A DNA stretch of 64,000 nucleotides, from assembly GCF_018399035.1 (NCBI RefSeq), contig NZ_CP073760.1, positions 1,240,001 to 1,304,000 of the forward strand, in the 5' to 3' direction. Origin of the DNA: Thiocapsa sp. (GTDB lineage: Bacteria; Pseudomonadota; Gammaproteobacteria; Chromatiales; Chromatiaceae). Made by a program: the position numbers and the translations under genes. A model generated the notes under the pieces. That model did no database searches. It was not told the origin of the DNA and saw nothing but the letters and a program-made list of their open reading frames with translations. The number at the start of each line of letters is the position of its first letter. The stretch's first letter is position 1. This document shows positions 55,304 to 63,265 of the stretch, in pieces.

Positions 55304-56118
55304 GGAGAGTAGGCCGGGTTCTCACCGTCGTGTAGACAGAAGTTCGTGTTCTCTGTTGCCGCCTGGTTTCCCGGCGGTGCCACAATATCTCTGCCATGCG
55401 ACGGCTCGTTCCCGGCCCCTCGCAGAACCGGACTTGGAGTGTTACACCATCCGGCTCCCAGCCCGAGTCTTTCACAGTGGAACAGGGGAGCGATCCGGCG
55501 CCCTGTCGACTCCGCATTGACGGCACCCGCCGCAGCGCAGGGCTTCGCACGCACCGCCCAAGGACGGGGCACGCCGACTGTGTGAAACGCGCGAGCGTCG
55601 TTGCCACGGACAGAGTCCTCACGGTGTAGGGCCGTGTTTCACCCTCGCGTTGTCTCAGGCCGCCACCCCTTTGCTCGACCCGCGTTACCGGGCGTCAACG
55701 CTCGTATGGATGGCTCCGACTTCCACGCAACGCCGCCCACGTCCTCGCTTTTAACTTGTTCGCGGGTGCCCGCCTCCAGCGGACCGATGCGTGGATCTCC
55801 CTGGTTACCGCATGCTCTCGATGTCAGGCTCGATACGGCCTCGGACCCCGAGGAGTACCCGCATCGCACGCCATACCGCGACACGGATTGTTGCCTGCCG
55901 GAGGGACAAACCCGTCGGCACTCCCGACTGTTCTTTACGGGGCTCAACACCTTCAAGGTCGGCTCCACCCGTTACCTTTGCACCTCGCCTGCTTTCGTGC
56001 CTACGCATCGACGTGTCCGTTGCCGTCCACGCCGCAAGGCTCGATACTGGGCTCGCGGCGCACGATTACCCAGGCGGGATTCCCACCCGCTAGAACACGC
56101 GGCCTTGCCAGGCCGCAC
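55304..56118 (-). mobile_element. ORF-less group II intron, complete (815 nt)
   Basis: The 5' end GTGCGGCC is at 56118 and the 3' end ...CTACTCTCC at 55304. Domain V is 55457-55425 (GAGCCGGA...TCCGGTTC, 33 nt with AGC triad). The host sequence GAATTAAGTAAAC|TGTCCCCG is split exactly at the intron edges; an unsplit copy is at 58165-58192. EBS1 TGTCCC (55908-55903) pairs with IBS1 GGGACA at the 5' exon end. Too short for an intron-encoded reverse transcriptase; only a relic of its upstream reading frame may remain. Confidence 0.85.
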
Positions 56119-56210
56119 TGTCCCCGGAATTGACCTATTTGCGCGAGCGATCCGGAAGGCATCCAAAGCGGACACTCTCTCCGGCTATCATTGAGAGGAC
56201 GGAGGGTTTT

Positions 56211-56519
56211 TCAGGCGACCTGGTCGAGAAACAGTTCGCGAAGAACCTCCGGGCGTTCCTGTGCCACACGAATGAGTGATCGCGCCGCACCGCTCGGCTC
56301 GCGTCGACCCTGCTCCCATTCCTGCAGCGTTCTGACCGACACGCCCAGGAGCCTCGCGAACTCGCTTTGGGACATCTTGACGCGATAGCGTGCGAGCGCC
56401 ACCGGACCGTGGATTGCGCCCACCTTCTCAGAGTTCATCTCGCGGATGGACTCGAGCAATTCAGCGCCGATATCACGATCGGCGTCTCTTGCGAGCAGCT
56501 CTTGTTCAGTCTTCGGCAT
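56211..56519 (-). CDS. NadS/HigA-type HTH antitoxin
   Basis: 102 residues from ATG 56519 (MPKTEQELLARDADRDIGAELLESIREM). HTH PVALARYRVKMSQSEFARLLGVSVRTLQEWEQGRREPSGAARSLIRVAQERPEVL is the NadS/XRE pattern. It overlaps the toxin stop by 14 bases. Order is toxin first. Confidence 0.9.
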   Translation of the reverse strand: MPKTEQELLARDADRDIGAELLESIREMNSEKVGAIHGPVALARYRVKMSQSEFARLLGVSVRTLQEWEQGRREPSGAARSLIRVAQERPEVLRELFLDQVA

Positions 56520-56826
56520 GATCCAGCATCTCCCGCGCAGCATTGAGCACATGCGCCGGCAAGTTGTCTCGCGCGCTCTTGGCGTAAATCAAGAGGAGCC
56601 AGATGCGCCCGTCTGCCAGCCGGTTGTAATAAACGACCCGAACGCCGCCTTGTTTTCCGCTACCGGACCGGGACCAACGGACCTTGCGCACGCCACCAGT
56701 CCTCGGCACCACATCGCCAGCAAGCGGGCTGCCCGCAATCCAGGCGCAGAACTCTCCACGCTCGTCCTCCGTCCAGTAGTCGGGCCAAAGGCGCGTAAAG
56801 GAGGGTGTTTCCACGACGGTTAGCAT
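56506..56826 (-). CDS. RelE/HigB-2-type toxin
   Basis: 106 residues from ATG 56826 (MLTVVETPSFTRLWPDYWTEDERGEFCAWIAGSPLAGDVVPRTGGVRKVRWSRSGSGKQGGVRVVYYNRLADGRIWLLLIYAKSARDNLP). Complete mRNA-interferase fold. A perfect TATAAT lies about 9 bases before the ATG, so the transcript has little or no leader. Confidence 0.92.
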   Translation of the reverse strand: MLTVVETPSFTRLWPDYWTEDERGEFCAWIAGSPLAGDVVPRTGGVRKVRWSRSGSGKQGGVRVVYYNRLADGRIWLLLIYAKSARDNLPAHVLNAAREMLDHAED

Positions 56827-56956
56827 GGCATGATTATACGTCAATGCCGCATAAAGCGCTTGAGTGCCTGCTCTGCGTCGCTGGGCAGACAGTCATCGAG
56901 ACTACAGCCGTCACCGCTATTGGCCGAACTGAGCGATCCAGAAGGCCGTCCGCGAG

Positions 56957-57262
56957 CTACCGCAAGGCGTCCGGACGATGCTCATCCAGAACCGGCTCGA
57001 TCGAGATCAGGATGTTGCCCAGCACACGCCCGAGCGAGGAGGCATCGACATTGAGAAACACATCCGGCTTGCGCAGTCCGAGATCCTTGAAGAAGATCTC
57101 GTTGGGCCACCGCGTCACCACCATCTCATCCTCGCCGATGACGGTGATGTCGTGCACCAGCCCGGGGTGTCTCGACGATGGTCGGCGGAGTCCGGCGTCT
57201 TCAGCATCTCGAAAAAGCACCAGTTTCGTAGGGTAATGGGACAAGCGAAGCACATTCACCAC
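56957..57262 (-). CDS. Unidentified small protein downstream of an antidote gene
   Basis: 101 residues: MVNVLRLSHYPTKLVLFRDAEDAGL, then HDITVIGEDEMVVTRWPNEIFFKDLGLRKPDVFLNVDASSLGRVLGNILISIEPVLDEHRP. It starts 6 bases after the antidote stop. I do not recognise it. The position fits a toxin, but this is only context; it may also be a truncated relic. Confidence 0.4.
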   Translation of the reverse strand: MVNVLRLSHYPTKLVLFRDAEDAGLRRPSSRHPGLVHDITVIGEDEMVVTRWPNEIFFKDLGLRKPDVFLNVDASSLGRVLGNILISIEPVLDEHRPDALR

Positions 57263-57268
57263 AACGTC

Positions 57269-57568
57269 TTAGGCGTGATGGAGGGGTTGTACGGCAAGGC
57301 GCAGGCCCAGTGCCTTGAGGATCGCCGTCAGGCTGCGGAGCTCGGGGTTTCCTTCGGGCGAAAGCGTGCGGTAGAGCTGGTTTGGGTGTAGATGGGCCTG
57401 CTCGGCAATCCGGGCAACGCCGCCGAATGCCTTGGACATCTGGCGCAGCGCAATCAACAGGTCGGCTTGATCTCCGTCTGCCAGAATGTCATTGAGATAT
57501 TGGGTCGCGAAGGCCGCATCCTCCCTGAAGAGCTCGGCCATGGCTTCATCATGGGTTCTATCTTTCAT
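57269..57568 (-). CDS. HigA-type addiction-module antidote protein
   Basis: 99 residues from ATG 57568 (MKDRTHDEAMAELFREDAAFATQYLNDILADGDQADLLIALRQMSKAFGGVARIAEQAHLHPNQLYRTLSPEGNPELRSLTAILKALGLRLAVQPL). Same family as 42445-42789. The normal HigB toxin expected just upstream is absent; repeats begin there. Confidence 0.9.
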   Translation of the reverse strand: MKDRTHDEAMAELFREDAAFATQYLNDILADGDQADLLIALRQMSKAFGGVARIAEQAHLHPNQLYRTLSPEGNPELRSLTAILKALGLRLAVQPLHHA

Positions 57569-57621
57569 TGTCGGGCCTCTGTTGCCAGACTCGCCAGTAC
57601 TCGCTCCCACCCTCCGAGCTA

Positions 57622-57802
57622 ACTCACTCCCGCGCTCCCAGCTAACTCGCTCCCACGCTCCGCGTGGGAGTGTAGCCCCGACGCTCCGCGTCGAACCCCG
57701 CAGGCAGGGAAACCGGACCCGATCGAGACGCCCACGCCTTCATCAAGCCTCGGACGCGGAGCGTCCACACCACACTCCCACGCAGAGCGTGGGAGCGAGC
57801 TA
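57622..57802. repeat. GTGGGAG-family element, complete
   Basis: Both arms present (TAACTCGCTCCCACGCTCC from 57643; GGAGCGAGCTA to 57802), preceded by degenerate repeats of the left arm. Confidence 0.85.
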
Positions 57803-57814
57803 AGACCGCCCGGG

Positions 57815-58125
57815 GTAGGGGCGACTTCAGTCGCCCATGGGTAGCGGCGACTTCAGTCGCCCGGAAACCAAGCCGCAGGAGCGAGGGGCGACTAAAGTCG
57901 CCCCTACACGCCCCTACACGCCCCTAAACATCTCTATGAGGTTCCCCCGGAATTGACGTCGACGGAACCTTGTCCCGCAACCGCGCCCCGTTGGCGCGCC
58001 GGGCACGGCGGGGCGTCGGCGCCGACATCGGATCGGGGATGCGCCGGCCCCAAGCAGATCGCTCGGAAGCAGGCGAGGCCGATCGGTCGCCGATCGCGTT
58101 TACCGTGGTACGTCCCCGGTTTCCC
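57815..58125. repeat. REPs plus R1 unit (57969-58125)
   Basis: Same block order as 45508-45823. Then the 55249-55303 flank (TGACGCCTTGCTCCGCGCTCG...) is repeated and followed by the unsplit intron target. Confidence 0.9.
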
Positions 58126-58238
58126 CTGACGCCTTGCTCCGCGCTCGAACTGACCTGTAATCGAAGTGAATTAAGTAAACTGTCCCCGAAATTGGAGGCG
58201 TCATCAACCGAAACAGTCGTAACGGTTCCACCCGAGAC

Positions 58239-58502
58239 TCAAGGTTGCAAATCCACTTCCGCAATCCGATCTTTCAGAAACATATTGACCAGTGTCTCGT
58301 CGCTGATGCCGCGGCGCTCGGCCAAGATTCGAATCTTCGCGCACAGCTCATCATCAATTGCGAAATAGTGACGTCGCGAAAGAATCCGGACATCGAAGTC
58401 GGCCTGCTCCTGCCCACCGCTTTCGGTAGCATCGTGTTGATCCCAATAATCGCCAATATCCTGATAGCTATCGGCGTTGGAAACGGACGATCGGCTAGCC
58501 AT
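58239..58502 (-). CDS. BrnA/CopG-like antitoxin
   Basis: 87 residues: QADFDVRILSRRHYFAIDDELCAKIRILAERRGISDETLVNMFLKDRIAEV, a ribbon-helix-helix-type C-terminus after an acidic lead. It overlaps the BrnT-like gene stop by 8 bases. Confidence 0.7.
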   Translation of the reverse strand: MASRSSVSNADSYQDIGDYWDQHDATESGGQEQADFDVRILSRRHYFAIDDELCAKIRILAERRGISDETLVNMFLKDRIAEVDLQP

Positions 58503-58695
58503 ATCGTTTCACCTCGTTTTGCGTCATATCGCGCGCCGAAACGATGATGGCTCGCTTATCCTTCGTATAGACAAAGAACACGCTGAGCGGTCGGCCGGCA
58601 TTGGTTCGACCAAAAGCGCCGAACACATCTTCTCCATCCACATGACCTGACTCCTTGCGACGGAATCGAGGCCGGTTTTCCAGCATTTCAAGCAC
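58495..58695 (-). pseudogene. BrnT/DUF4258-like toxin, N-terminally truncated
   Basis: 66 residues: VLEMLENRPRFRRKESGHVDGEDVFGAFGRTNAGRPLSVFFVYTKDKRAIIVSARDMTQNEVKRYG, the C-terminal two-thirds of a BrnT-type toxin. The usual first 20 or so residues (with the conserved His) are missing; an in-frame TAA lies just upstream, and the HEPN gene tail occupies the place. Confidence 0.65.
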
Positions 58696-59104
58696 CTCGT
58701 ACTCTTCTACAAGGATTTAGCGCCATTCTGACGTGGTCTAGAATCCGTTTGGCGCAGTCGATGGCTTCCAACGCATCCGACAAGTGCGGCTCCGTCGCGG
58801 CACCCGGATAGCGAAAAGTCGTTCCGTAAGGGGTGAGGATTTCAGCTGCCTCCGCCAGTTGGCTGAAGGATTCATCCAACCCGACACAGGTGTCGATCAG
58901 CAGAACCAAGTCATGGACACGGCGAATGGGCCACCCATGGGCAGCAAGAAAAGCCTTGAGTGCCTTTTCGCCCGCTTGCTGGCAGTGATAGACCGCTGTA
59001 TCGGGATACGGGGGCGTACCGTCCAACAGTCATGAGGCCGAAGCAAGGTCTCGCTCAGCCTTTGCGATCCAAGCACCAACCAAGACGGCTGCGGCGTCAG
59101 CCAT
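58688..59104 (-). pseudogene. HEPN-domain toxin interrupted by an in-frame TGA
   Basis: ATG 59104 (MADAAAVLVGAWIAKAERDLASAS), then TGA at 59032-59030, then LLDGTPPYPDTAVYHCQQAGEKALKAFLAAHGWPIRRVHDLVLLIDTCVGL...ILTPYGTTFRYPG. The frame is unbroken on both sides, so the only defect is the stop codon (a CGA would fit). The Rx4-6H site is HDL/RRVH-like. It overlaps the MNT gene by 8 bases. Confidence 0.85.
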
Positions 59105-59417
59105 ACAAGACGATCCCACGGGACAGCACGTCGCGATCGAACGACGACGCCACACCGGCCTGACGGTCCGATTCCGTGCGGGTACGCACAACCACATCCA
59201 CGGGGACATTCACGCCATGCAAGGCATGGTAAGCCCGCCGCGCCAGCCGATAGGACGGCTCCGCCTGGTCAGGCACAATCACATACAAATCCAGGTCACT
59301 GTCGCTGTCGGGTTCTCCCCAGACATAGGAACCAAACAACACGACCCGGACCGGGGCGAGCGCCGTGACGATCCGATCAGTGACTTCCCGGATCTTCCTG
59401 TCGTCAATGAGTTGCAT
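59097..59417 (-). CDS. MNT nucleotidyltransferase antitoxin
   Basis: 106 residues from ATG 59417 (MQLIDDRKIREVTDRIVTALAPVRVVLFGSYVWGEPDSDSDLDLYVIVPDQ). The GSx10DxD motif is complete. MNT antitoxins adenylylate the HEPN toxin encoded next, which here is broken. Confidence 0.9.
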   Translation of the reverse strand: MQLIDDRKIREVTDRIVTALAPVRVVLFGSYVWGEPDSDSDLDLYVIVPDQAEPSYRLARRAYHALHGVNVPVDVVVRTRTESDRQAGVASSFDRDVLSRGIVLYG

Positions 59418-59550
59418 CACGAAACCGTCGGAGAATACGCCCAGAGCCAAGTCTGCAAACCGATCGACTGAGTGTCAACCATCTGAACAAGCGAACGCAC
59501 CCTCACACTGACCCGCGCCGGCGTCGTTCCCTCGCACTCTCCCGCTCCCC

Positions 59551-59584
59551 TAACTCACTCCCACGCGGAGCGTGGGAGTGAGCT
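59551..59584. repeat. Solo GTGGGAG hairpin
   Basis: CTCACTCCCACGCGGAGCGTGGGAGTGAG-type palindrome, the two arms of the family brought together with no interior. Confidence 0.8.
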
Positions 59585-59596
59585 AAGACCGCCCAG

Positions 59597-59961
59597 GGGT
59601 TGGGGCGACTTCAGTCGCCCAGAGGTAGCGGCGACTTCAGTCGCCCATGGGTAGCGGCGACTTCAGTCGCCCATGGGTAGCGGCGACTTCAGTCGCCCGG
59701 AAACCAAGCCGCAGGAGCGAGGGGCGACTAAAGTCGCCCCTACACGCCCCTACACGCCCCTAAACATCTCTATGAGGTTCCCCCGGAATTGACGTCGACG
59801 GAACCTTGTCCCGCAACCGCGCCCCGTTGGCGCGCCGGGCACGGCGGGGCGTCGGCGCCGACATCGGATCGGGGATGCGCCGGCCCCAAGCAGATCGCTC
59901 GGAAGCAGGCGAGGCCGATCGGTCGCCGATCGCGTTTACCGTGGTACGTCCCCGGTTTCCC
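59597..59961. repeat. Four-REP array plus R1 unit (59805-59961)
   Basis: Four REPs at 26-bp spacing, link, inverted REP, CCCCTACACG repeats, R1. After it, to about 60120, a palindromic AGACCACGGTT/AAACCGTGGTC region and no gene. Confidence 0.88.
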
Positions 59962-60217
59962 CTCCGCGAAACGAAAGGCGCGGAAACAGATAAGCCACGG
60001 CTACCGTAATCGGCGACCTGCTCTCTACTCTACCCGGAATTCACCCGCCCCCGGGGTACAGACCACGGTTGTTTCTGATTGACTCGGGAAACTGCGTTCT
60101 GTGCTTATGTCAGTCTCAAGAAACCGTGGTCTGTTCCTGATTAGCTCGACCGTGCCCCGACCCTTGTCGCGTCGGCCGTGCACGTTTATCCTCCGATTAG
60201 CTAACCGGAGACTAACC

Positions 60218-60466
60218 ATGCAAACCCAGTTCAACATCCACGAGGCCAAGTCACACTTGTCCCGGCTCATCGAACAGGTGGAGGCCGGTGGCGAGGCCGT
60301 CATCGCCCGCGCCGGCAAGCCGGTCGTGCGCCTGGTGTTGGTCGGTGAGGCACCGCAGCGGCGCGTGCTCGGTCGGCTGGAAGGCTGCTTCAAGCTGCCT
60401 GACGAACAGGCACCGCCGATCCCGGAGACCCCGGTTGACTTCATCGACGCCGTCGAGGGCCGCTGA
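60218..60466 (+). CDS. Phd/VapB-type antitoxin
   Basis: 82 residues: MQTQFNIHEAKSHLSRLIEQVEAGGEAVIARAGKPVVRLVLVGEAP...LEGCFKLPDEQAPPIPETPVDFIDAVEGR. The Phd fold is followed by the usual tail that fills the VapC active site. Stop and toxin start overlap (TGATG). Confidence 0.92.
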   Translation: MQTQFNIHEAKSHLSRLIEQVEAGGEAVIARAGKPVVRLVLVGEAPQRRVLGRLEGCFKLPDEQAPPIPETPVDFIDAVEGR

Positions 60467-60873
60467 TGCAGGTGCTGACCGACACCCACATCCTGCTGTG
60501 GGCCTTGTTGCGGCCTGCGCAACTTGATGCAGCGTGCAGGGACGTGCTCGAATCACCCGAGCATCGGATCTTCTTCAGCGCTGTCAATATCTGGGAGATC
60601 GCGATTAAACGTGCCCTCGACCGCCCGGATTTCGACGTGGAGCCTGATGCGATCCATCGCGCGGCACTTGAAACCGGCTTTCGCGAGCTGCCGATTTCCG
60701 CCGTCCATGCCGCTGCCGTCCGTCACTTGCCGGTTCACCATCGCGATCCGTTTGACCGCCTGCTGATCGTCCAAGCGCAAACCGAGCCGCTGCTGTTGAT
60801 GACCGATGACCCGCTGATCAGCCTCTACTCGGTTCAGCGGCTTGGCGGGGTCGCAGCCGGCAAGAAGGCGTAG
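60466..60873 (+). CDS. VapC-type PIN toxin
   Basis: 135 residues: VLTDTHILLWAL (first Asp), FFSAVNIWEIAIKRAL (Glu), HRDPFDRLLIVQAQTEPLLLMTDDPLISLY (last Asp pair). Complete ribonuclease fold. Intact pair with the upstream antitoxin. Confidence 0.93.
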   Translation: MQVLTDTHILLWALLRPAQLDAACRDVLESPEHRIFFSAVNIWEIAIKRALDRPDFDVEPDAIHRAALETGFRELPISAVHAAAVRHLPVHHRDPFDRLLIVQAQTEPLLLMTDDPLISLYSVQRLGGVAAGKKA

Positions 60874-60971
60874 GCAAAGGATCAGGTCTCACCTCCGGGG
60901 CCTTGCCCGTCACTCCGGCCATCGTGGCACGTGGCGCAGAGCGCCAGGGGCATGCCTGAACGCTTCCCCCC

Positions 60972-61126
60972 AACTCGCTCCCACGCTCCGCGTGGGAGTG
61001 TCGAGTGGACGCTCCGCGTCCCTGCCACCGACACCGCGGATCCCGCCATGCGGCGAGGCGCCTGCTCCGGCCTCGCGACGCGGAGCGTCGGGGCGACACT
61101 CCCACGCAGAGCGTGGGAGCGAGCTA
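60972..61126. repeat. GTGGGAG-family element, diverged interior
   Basis: Both arms complete; interior differs (GTGTCGAGTGGACGCTCCGCGTCC). It is followed by AGAGCCAAGTCTGCAAACCG, which also occurs at 59446-59465, evidence of segmental shuffling. Confidence 0.8.
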
Positions 61127-61195
61127 GAGCCAAGTCTGCAAACCGATCGACTGAGTGTTGCTGGAGTACAATCTCACGCCATGGCGACCTGGGAC

Positions 61196-61377
61196 ACATG
61201 ATTCGGCATGAGGCAGTAGACCAGCACCTGCGTGCCGCATGCTCGACAGGACGTCGACAGCAATCGCCGATACTCGGCGTCGTCCTCGTCACCAAAAAAG
61301 GTTCGCTGGCGTCGCTTACCGCGCTGTGTCACATGATGTGGAAGTCCCGGGACAACCACCCTCGGAAGTCTGGCCAT
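61196..61377 (-). pseudogene. RAYT transposase relic cut at its HUH motif
   Basis: ATG 61377 opens MARLPRVVVPGLPHHVTQRG, then FFGDEDDAEYRRLL and VLVYCLMPNHV, where similarity stops (SQVAMA). The second His of the HUH motif and the catalytic Tyr are lost. Different subgroup from the 7619 RAYT. Confidence 0.85.
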
Positions 61378-61442
61378 CGGTCGTCCAATCCCTCGCCACG
61401 GAAACGTCACTTCGTGTTCTAACCGATCCGAAGCATCTCGTC

Positions 61443-61895
61443 TAGGAGGCTGTCCGACTTATAACTCATTGAAAGATAATGGCTGTCAATGTTCGAAAGT
61501 CAGATTATGGCTATTTTTAGGTGAAATTGACCGAAATGGGGCGACTTACAAACGATAAGCGATTGTTTATAAAATCGCCTTAAGGCGATTTCCGGGAATG
61601 ATCATCCCGGCCGTGCGTGTTGCCAATGCTTACCGGGCGACTAAAGTCGCCCCTACATGTTGGTCGATGCTTTCCCGGAAATCACCTAAACCGCGTCCAG
61701 AGCGACATGCGTCATTTTCATTTTGCGTTTAGCTTCGGAGATGTCCTCGATCTCGGTGAGACGCGGTTTAAAATTTGATATTTTTTAATACTTTAAACCG
61801 CGCCGGCTCCAGCGGTTCTGAAATCCGCCGGGGCCGATCCCATCCAAAAACATCGCATACCGCACTGGGCGCGGTTTAAGTCGGACAGACTCCTA
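61443..61895. mobile_element. IS5-like MITE with TA duplication, carrying a TAAACC composite
   Basis: TAGGAGGCTGTCCGACTTA at the left and the inverse complement of TAAGTCGGACAGACTCCTA at the right differ at one position. Both edges sit in CTAG, giving a TA duplication as in IS5/IS427-type elements. No transposase inside. The right half is the 192-bp TAAACC composite (61687-61878, inverted). Confidence 0.7.
61687..61878. repeat. TAAACC composite repeat, inverted orientation
   Basis: Modules 61687-61770 and 61794-61878 with A/T-rich linker, same length as 115-307 and 25590-25781 but reversed. Confidence 0.85.
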
Positions 61896-61929
61896 GGGAA
61901 ATAAGTAAACTGTTCCCGGAACCAGGTGG

Positions 61930-62064
61930 TCCCCGGAACCAGGTGGGCTCGTCGATCAGGCGGCGGACGGCGTCCTTGAACAGTGCCGTGGAGGGCTCGA
62001 ACTGGGCGCGCAGCGTCTCGGCGACACCGCGTCGAACCTCGTCGACGACCAGCGATGGAAGCAT
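61930..62064 (-). pseudogene. N-terminal relic of a defence-type DEAD/DEAH helicase
   Basis: ATG 62064: MLPSLVVDEVRRGVAETLRA, then STALFKDAVRRLIDEPTWFRGP. This is the start pattern of large DEAD/DEAH helicases with DUF1998 found in phage-defence islands (LPSLxAxEVRxGVxxFL...LFKGP). It is cut after 45 residues. Confidence 0.5.
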
Positions 62065-62155
62065 AACCGGATCCCTGTTGCGCTCGATGCGCGAACCTTT
62101 GCTTTGAAGTGAACAGACACTTGTCTTGGAACCAGACCGCTTCATGAAAAGCGAG

Positions 62156-62674
62156 TCATTCGCCCTCTTGCCCCGTCTCCCCGGCCAGGCGCAAGACCTC
62201 TTCGAGCAACGCATCCGAGAGCCGATAGCCCTGTCGCGACAGCGCTGCCAACACCGACTCGACAGACTCCAGGAGGCCCCGCTGCTTAGCGGCCAACAGC
62301 ACGCCGGCAAGTCCGACGACGGGGATTCCGCGACGCCGGGCAATCTGTCGTCCGCGGCGCTCATCAATCAGGAGGAAGCGACACTGCGTTTCCTGCGCCA
62401 ACAGAATGGCCGCTGATTCCCCGGCGTCGAGCAATAGACCGAGACTGGCCATGTCCGCCTCGCAGCCCCCGGGAAGTGCCCGCGGCTCGATGAAACCGTC
62501 GGCGACTGCGGCCGACAAGACCCGCGCTCCGGGCCGATCGGAACCCACGCACAACTCGGCAAGTACGGCCTCGGGAATCACCACGGATCCGTATAGCGCG
62601 AACAGCAGCCCCAGGCGGTCGATCCGGGCAAGGGCGATCAGTGGCCCGGCGTCCGCGACGACGACCCTATTCAT
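62156..62674 (-). CDS. DUF3368 PIN-domain toxin
   Basis: 172 residues: VVVADAGPLIALARIDRLGLLFALYG, IPEAVLAELCV, LDAGESAAILLAQETQCRFLLIDERRGRQIARRRGIPVVGLAGVLLAAKQRGLL. Complete PIN site. The antitoxin is encoded 24 bases upstream. Confidence 0.88.
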   Translation of the reverse strand: MNRVVVADAGPLIALARIDRLGLLFALYGSVVIPEAVLAELCVGSDRPGARVLSAAVADGFIEPRALPGGCEADMASLGLLLDAGESAAILLAQETQCRFLLIDERRGRQIARRRGIPVVGLAGVLLAAKQRGLLESVESVLAALSRQGYRLSDALLEEVLRLAGETGQEGE

Positions 62675-62698
62675 CGCGACCCGCGCGTCAAGCCGCCT

Positions 62699-63031
62699 TC
62701 ACAAGGCGGCGCCCAACTCATCCGCCAACTCCTCCGCCGGATAATCCACCGCAGACAAACCGAGCGATCCAAGCAGGTCGATGAACCCATCCAGCGAGAG
62801 CCCCGCAACCTTCGCGGCCTGAGCGAGCGTCAGGTGCCGGTTTTCGAACAGCGTCAGTGCCAAGGCGCGGTGCACGCCTTGGTCGAGCAACCGTCGGTCG
62901 AACGGCACGGCGAGAATCGCGGGTCGGCCGTGCTTCGTGATGAGCGCGAGTTGTCCGAGCTCCGCGTCCCTCAGCAAATCGCCCGAGCGGGTACGCAGAT
63001 CCCGAACCGAGAAGACATCGAGCGTTTCCAT
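62699..63031 (-). CDS. Phd-like/UPF0175 antitoxin
   Basis: 110 residues from ATG 63031: METLDVFSVRDLRTRSGDLLRDAELGQLALITKHGRPAILAVPFDRRLL (Phd-like) followed by HRALALTLFENRHLTLAQAAKVAGLSLDGFIDLLGSLGLSAVDYPAEELADEL (UPF0175). Same fusion as 33914-34252. Confidence 0.88.
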   Translation of the reverse strand: METLDVFSVRDLRTRSGDLLRDAELGQLALITKHGRPAILAVPFDRRLLDQGVHRALALTLFENRHLTLAQAAKVAGLSLDGFIDLLGSLGLSAVDYPAEELADELGAAL

Positions 63032-63265
63032 CAGGTGCCTCGCGTGATTGTGCCCACGAAAAGTAGCACAAAAAACCGTCGAGAAAAGCGTGTCGATCCT
63101 CGCCGGCAAAGGTATCATGCGGCCGACTGACGGCCGACTCCGGCGCGCAAAGGTCTCGGACTCCAAGGGCACCACCGGACCCCGCGAGCCTCAGATCCTC
63201 GCTTCTTGCGCAGAATGAGGAGCGCCCCGCCCCCCAGACTGGTCGCCGACAGTCAATCCGTGGTA

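Noticed and set aside
55601..56194. ORFs of 100-200 residues inside the intron
   Set aside because: They lie in structured intron RNA and have no recognisable reverse transcriptase motifs (no YADD).
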